Notes under the pieces: model-generated
Told to the model about the DNA's origin: nothing
Database searches by the model: none
Seen by the model: the letters and a program-made list of their open reading frames with translations, nothing else
Assembly (NCBI GenBank): GCA_026225435.1
Contig: JAMFST010000661.1
Location: forward strand, 1-6,579
DNA: 6,579 nucleotides
Direction of reading: 5' to 3'
Source: Labilithrix luteola
GTDB lineage: Bacteria > Myxococcota_A > Polyangia > Polyangiales > Polyangiaceae
Shown here: positions 4,601-6,579 of the stretch, in pieces
Position numbering within the stretch: position 1 is the first letter of the stretch
Layout: every line of letters begins with the position of its first letter
Made by a program: the position numbers and the translations under genes

Positions 4601-6579
4601 CGCGTGCAGCCCGGCCGACGGCTCGTCGAGGACGAACAACGTGCCTTCGGTCGGCTCGCCGAGCGCGCGCGCCAGCTTCAGGCGCTGCGCCTCGCCGCCG
4701 GAGAGCATCGAGAGCGGCTGCCCGAGCGGCAGGTACCCGAGACCGACCTCCACCAGCGGCTTGAGCGCGCGCTGCAGGACGTAGTCGCGCTCCTCGAGCG
4801 GATCGAAGAGCTTGAGCGCCTCCTCGACGGTGAGCGCGAGCACCTCGGAGACGTCGACCCCCTTGTGCTTCACCGCCAGCACCTCGGACTTGAAGCGCTT
4901 GCCACCGCAGGCCGGGCACAGGAGCGAGACGTCGGCGAGGAACTGCATCTCGACGGTCTCGTACCCTTCGCCGCTGCACGCCTCGCAGCGACCGGCGGCG
5001 ACGTTGAAGGAGAAGTGCGCCGGCGTGAGCGCGCGGCGGATCGCCTCCGGCTCGGAGGCGAAGCGGGCGCGCACCCGGTCCCAGGCCTTGGTGTACGTCG
5101 CGGCGTTGCCGCGGGCGGTGCGTCCGAGCGGCGATTGATCGACCAGCGCGACGCGGCGGATCTTGTACGAACCCTCGACGGTGATGGACTCGTACGGACC
5201 GGGTCGGGTCACGCTGGTGTCGCCCAGCTGCCGGGCGAGCGCGCGGTAGACGATCTCCTCGGCGAGCGTCGACTTGCCCGACCCCGACGGACCGGTGACG
5301 GCGCAGACCACCCCCAGCGGGAGGCGCACGTCGACGGCGTGCAGGTTGTTGGCGCGCGCGCCCTCCACGAGCAAGTGCCCCTTGGCGGCCCGCGGTTCAC
5401 GCGGCGCTCCGCCCGCCAGCGTGGCGCGGTGCCAGGCGCGGCCGGTCGGAAGATCGATGCGCGTGCTCATCGCCTCGGGGGTGCCGTCGAAGAGCACGCG
5501 CCCGCCGCGCTTGCCGGCGCCCGGTCCCAGCTCGAGGATCCGCTCCGCCGACTTCACGATCGTCTCGTCGTGCTCGATGACGAGCACGGTGTTGCCGCCG
5601 TCGGCGAGCGCGCGCATGGCGTCGGAGAGCGGCGGGACGTCGAGCGCGTGCAGGCCCACGGTCGGCTCGTCGAGGACGAAGAGCGTGCCGGTGAGCCCGG
5701 CGCCGAGCGCCGTGGTCAAGGAGGCGCGCTGCATCTCGCCGCCGGAGAGCGTGCGCGCCTGGCGATCGAGGGTGAGGTAGCCGAGGCCGACGTCGTCGAG
5801 GAAGCCGAGCCGCGCGGTGATCGCCTCCTTCACCCGCGCCCCCTGCGGGTCGCGCGGTTCGAGACCGCGGATCTTCTCCCGCGCGTGGCGGACGGTGAGC
5901 TTGTGCCAGCCGGCGAGATCGAGGCCGGCCACCTGGTAGCTGCGCGCGGTGTCGTTGAGGCGCGCGCCGTTGCAGGCGGTGCAGGCGACGTACTCGCGGT
6001 AGCGTGCGAGGAAGACGCGGACGTGCATCTTGTAGGTGCGCGTCTCGAGCCACTTGAACCAGGCGCGGATGCCGGGATAGCCGCCCGACTCCCAGGCCTT
6101 GGCGCCGCCGCCGTCGAGGATCCTCGCCTGCTGCGCCGCGGTCAGCTTCTTCCAGGGGACGTCGAAGGGGATCTTCTCCTTGGCGCAGAAGGTCTTGAGC
6201 ACGCCGCGCTCGAAGGTGGCCGACTGCCCGTTCCACGCCTTGATGGCGCCGGCGGCGAGCGACTTGTCGGGATCGGGGATGACCTTGTCCCAGTCGACGG
6301 CGATGGTGCGCCCGAAGCCGCGGCAATCGCCGCACGCGCCCAGCGGAGAATTGTACGAGAAGAGCCCGGGGCGCGCCGGCTCGAAGGTGTGGGCGCAGGA
6401 GGGGCAGGCGAGACCGCGGGCGACCGGCATGTGCAGGCGCGCCGCCTCGCCACCGGTGAAGTCGAGCGCCGGAGTGGCCTCGGGCGCGACCTTCCCCTTC
6501 TTCGTGCTCTTGGTGATCTTTGCCGGCTTGACCGGCTCGGCCTTCGGCGCGGCGCGGCCCGGCACGCCGTCGGTGCGCA
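1691..6579 (-). CDS. uvrA: Tandem (fused double) UvrA excinuclease ABC subunit, 5' partial
   Basis: UvrA is the DNA-damage sensor of nucleotide excision repair: a DNA-binding ATPase that loads UvrB at lesions. Residues are numbered from the GTG at 6565, but the frame stays open to the window edge, so the real start is upstream. Module 1: zinc finger Cys54/57/78/81, insertion domain, CTAC 195-198, LSGGEMQR 273-280, Walker B to Glu300, switch His332; then Walker A 425-433, zinc finger Cys527/530/550/553, LSGGEAQR 621-628, Glu648, His680. Module 2: Walker A 775-783 with the AEGQRR segment, UvrB-binding domain, zinc finger Cys998/1001/1022/1025, CKAC 1037-1040, LSGGEMQR 1118-1125, Glu1145, His1177; then Walker A 1268-1276, zinc finger Cys1369/1372/1392/1395, LSGGEAQR 1476-1483, Glu1505, His1537. 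Single UvrA is about 940 residues; 1,624 are visible and about 200 or more are probably missing. No in-frame stop or frameshift separates the halves, so this is one fused chain. It ends in an Ala/Pro-rich tail and overlaps the downstream ALDH gene by 4 bases. Confidence 0.95.
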   Translation of the reverse strand, partial: RTDGVPGRAAPKAEPVKPAKITKSTKKGKVAPEATPALDFTGGEAARLHMPVARGLACPSCAHTFEPARPGLFSYNSPLGACGDCRGFGRTIAVDWDKVIPDPDKSLAAGAIKAWNGQSATFERGVLKTFCAKEKIPFDVPWKKLTAAQQARILDGGGAKAWESGGYPGIRAWFKWLETRTYKMHVRVFLARYREYVACTACNGARLNDTARSYQVAGLDLAGWHKLTVRHAREKIRGLEPRDPQGARVKEAITARLGFLDDVGLGYLTLDRQARTLSGGEMQRASLTTALGAGLTGTLFVLDEPTVGLHALDVPPLSDAMRALADGGNTVLVIEHDETIVKSAERILELGPGAGKRGGRVLFDGTPEAMSTRIDLPTGRAWHRATLAGGAPREPRAAKGHLLVEGARANNLHAVDVRLPLGVVCAVTGPSGSGKSTLAEEIVYRALARQLGDTSVTRPGPYESITVEGSYKIRRVALVDQSPLGRTARGNAATYTKAWDRVRARFASEPEAIRRALTPAHFSFNVAAGRCEACSGEGYETVEMQFLADVSLLCPACGGKRFKSEVLAVKHKGVDVSEVLALTVEEALKLFDPLEERDYVLQRALKPLVEVGLGYLPLGQPLSMLSGGEAQRLKLARALGEPTEGTLFVLDEPSAGLHAEDARAVVEALHALAEGGASVLIVEHDLDVIREADWVIDLGPGAGPDGGRVVAEGPPLAILKGVGRTAEALRAARNGVSLRPHRAERAPAVEAIHIEHAREHTLKGISTDVPLGKLVVVTGPSGSGKSSLAFDVIFAEGQRRFMETLTPYARQFLPMLPRPDVDLVTGVPPSIALEQRTARGGANSTVATVTEVAHYLRLLYAKVGELHCPECDAVVEPSSPDELYKRLIARDPDGSEKSTIYAPAVRARKGTYLDLFTNASRAGLHTARVDEQIVMIDPPPKLVKTKEHTIDLIVHYGRLAELTRAVFDRALAWGGGAIRVATGAPTAKEGPHEAVLSTSRACTSCGAGVPELDPRWFSFNTKQGQCAVCEGAGVRESGAVCKACQGTRLSPVPRRVRIADETYPAFTRRSVKSALAIAETWSFTGNAAQIATAPHTELLRRLRFADNVGLGYLSLDRAAATLSGGEMQRLRLSAQLGSGLTGALYVLDEPTIGLHPRDTKALLLNLRALVDTGSTVLVVEHDADTIRAADHVVDMGPSGGRRGGHIVVEGPASVVLSDPASPTAQALRETGRVVRPHRVVPDQWLEVTGAKENNLQNVTFRVPVGRMCVVAGVSGSGKSTLVRKVFYPALRKALGLVNDNPPGAHGSIKGTRAVRRALAVDQSPIGRTPRSVPATFLGVWDEIRKLYAQMPLAKERGYTAARFSFNTGGGGRCPACDGQGAIVAEMPFLPDVVSPCETCGGARFETSTLDVRFVPSAVKTDPAVRALVPDAGLSIGDVLHLSAEDAAKVFSAHPKIARPLATLHDLGVGYLQIGQGSNTLSGGEAQRLKLAAELTAGAAHEPTVYVLDEPTTGLHLSDVKRLIEVLDRLVARGDTLVIVEHHPDVIASADWVVELGPDAGENGGRIVFEGAPALLAKAKTATGVCLASEPPIVDPAAGEAAATAASPSATKPRGAQARRGVTTVDSPA
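1694..1822 (-). other. Ala/Pro-rich C-terminal tail of tandem UvrA
   Basis: Residues 1582-1624 follow the last UvrA beta strand (GRIVFEGAPALL) and continue for about 43 residues of Ala, Pro, Ser, Thr and Arg with no recognisable fold. It is probably disordered. Short Gly/Pro-rich or flexible tails are common at UvrA C-termini, so this may be unremarkable. Confidence 0.55.
2044..2067 (-). repeat. 24-base repeat at Walker B, module 2 second ATPase
   Basis: Identical over 24 bases to 3124-3147. It encodes the YVLDEPT Walker B region. Conserved motif plus codon bias explains it. Confidence 0.75.
2105..2141 (-). repeat. Internal repeat copy A (second-ATPase signature, module 2)
   Basis: These 37 bases match 4670-4706 at 36 positions. 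They encode the LSGGEAQRLKLA signature of the second ATPase in module 2. The near identity, including synonymous positions, marks the two halves as paralogous copies. It can be explained by strong protein conservation plus biased codon use, so recent duplication or gene conversion is not required. Confidence 0.8.
3124..3147 (-). repeat. 24-base repeat at Walker B, module 2 first ATPase
   Basis: Identical partner of 2044-2067, about 1.08 kb away in the same direction. It encodes the YVLDEPT Walker B region of the first ATPase of module 2, so this pair links the two ATPase halves within one module. Confidence 0.75.
3581..3970 (-). other. UvrB-binding domain of UvrA module 2
   Basis: Residues about 866-995, between the first Walker A half (ending LLYAKVGELHCPEC) and zinc-finger Cys998. 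The pattern APAVRARKGTYLDLF, then ARVDEQIVMIDPPPKLVKTKEHTIDLIV, follows the E. coli UvrA order (APIIKERKGEH, ARIDGE, KLELQKKHTIEVVVDR, quoted from memory). A functional contact surface for UvrB is therefore plausible. Class II UvrA proteins such as Deinococcus UvrA2 lack this domain, so module 2 is not of that class. Confidence 0.82.
4670..4706 (-). repeat. Internal repeat copy B (second-ATPase signature, module 1)
   Basis: Partner of the repeat at 2105-2141, in the same direction and about 2.57 kb away. It encodes the equivalent signature in module 1. Direct repeats of this kind could in principle allow recombination that loses one module. Confidence 0.8.
5984..6322 (-). other. Insertion domain of UvrA module 1
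   Basis: Residues 82-194, lying between the last Cys of the first zinc finger (Cys81) and the CTACNGARL motif. In single UvrA proteins this position holds the insertion domain, which takes part in DNA contact. The stretch is rich in Lys, Trp and aromatics (for example VPWKKL, IRAWFKWLETRTYKMHVRVFLARYREYV), as expected for that domain. The boundary cysteines are read directly; the domain name rests on position, size and the WFKWLE-type sequence. Confidence 0.8.
6464..6579 (-). other. Lys/Pro/Ala-rich low-complexity segment before zinc finger 1
   Basis: Residues 1-34 and the few codons upstream. The segment has about seven Lys and many Pro and Ala (PKAEPVKPAKITKSTKKGKV), and should be disordered and strongly basic. 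It lies where the end of the UvrB-binding domain of module 1 would be expected and has no counterpart in module 2. It may be an inserted linker or a degenerated domain edge. The window stops before this can be resolved. Confidence 0.6.

Larger units (their letters stand above)
4362..6579 (-). other. UvrA module 1 (N-terminal copy, incomplete at right edge)
   Basis: Residues 1 to about 735. It begins just before the first zinc finger, so the first Walker A and most or all of any UvrB-binding domain lie outside the window. Zinc-finger Cys spacing (3, 21, 3) is the same as in module 2 and, from memory, E. coli UvrA. It contains the insertion domain, then the signature half of the first ATPase and a complete second ATPase with VDQSPLGRTARGN, the usual UvrA segment after the second Walker A. 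The module joins the next through a short linker around residues 732-745 (SLRPHRAERAPAVEA), too short to form a domain. Confidence 0.88.

Noticed and set aside
4029..4784. A 251-residue Ser/Arg-rich plus-strand frame opposite uvrA
   Set aside because: It is antisense to conserved Walker A and signature regions, and its composition is typical of spurious GC-rich frames.
6563..6565. The GTG at 6565 as the true start of uvrA
   Set aside because: The frame remains open to the edge, and a protein starting here would lack the first Walker A needed for the first ATPase. The gene is most likely cut by the window edge.

Overview
This window is very GC-rich. Its codons strongly favour G or C at the third position, so long open frames appear on both strands. 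The style fits a GC-rich Myxococcota-like (deltaproteobacterial) chromosome. That assignment is an inference from composition and from the unusual tandem UvrA; nothing here proves the taxon. No mobile element, CRISPR array, tRNA or rRNA was seen.

Layout: (1) Positions 1-303, plus strand: the last 100 residues of a protein I do not recognise, entering from the left edge. (2) Positions 309-1694, minus strand: a complete aldehyde dehydrogenase of 461 residues with all key catalytic residues. (3) Positions 1691-6579, minus strand: a huge UvrA-type excinuclease subunit running off the right edge, with at least 1,624 residues visible. It is two UvrA modules fused in one chain. The visible part has three Walker A loops, four LSGGE signatures, four Walker B motifs and four UvrA-type zinc fingers. 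The missing N-terminal piece should carry the fourth Walker A.

The uvrA stop and the aldehyde dehydrogenase start overlap as ATGA, so the two minus-strand genes are probably one transcript with coupled translation. The plus-strand gene converges on them with only 5 bases between stop codons. There is no gene-free stretch longer than a few bases.

The most interesting signal is the asymmetry of the tandem UvrA. Module 1 keeps the roughly 110-residue insertion domain that a single UvrA carries after its first zinc finger. Module 2 has only 11 residues at that point but retains a recognisable UvrB-binding domain. A covalently linked, asymmetric UvrA pseudo-dimer would differ from the symmetric homodimer of the standard repair model. 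Fused UvrA proteins are already known (from memory, chlamydial UvrA is about 1,800 residues), so the fusion itself is not new. The division of domains between the halves is what deserves checking.
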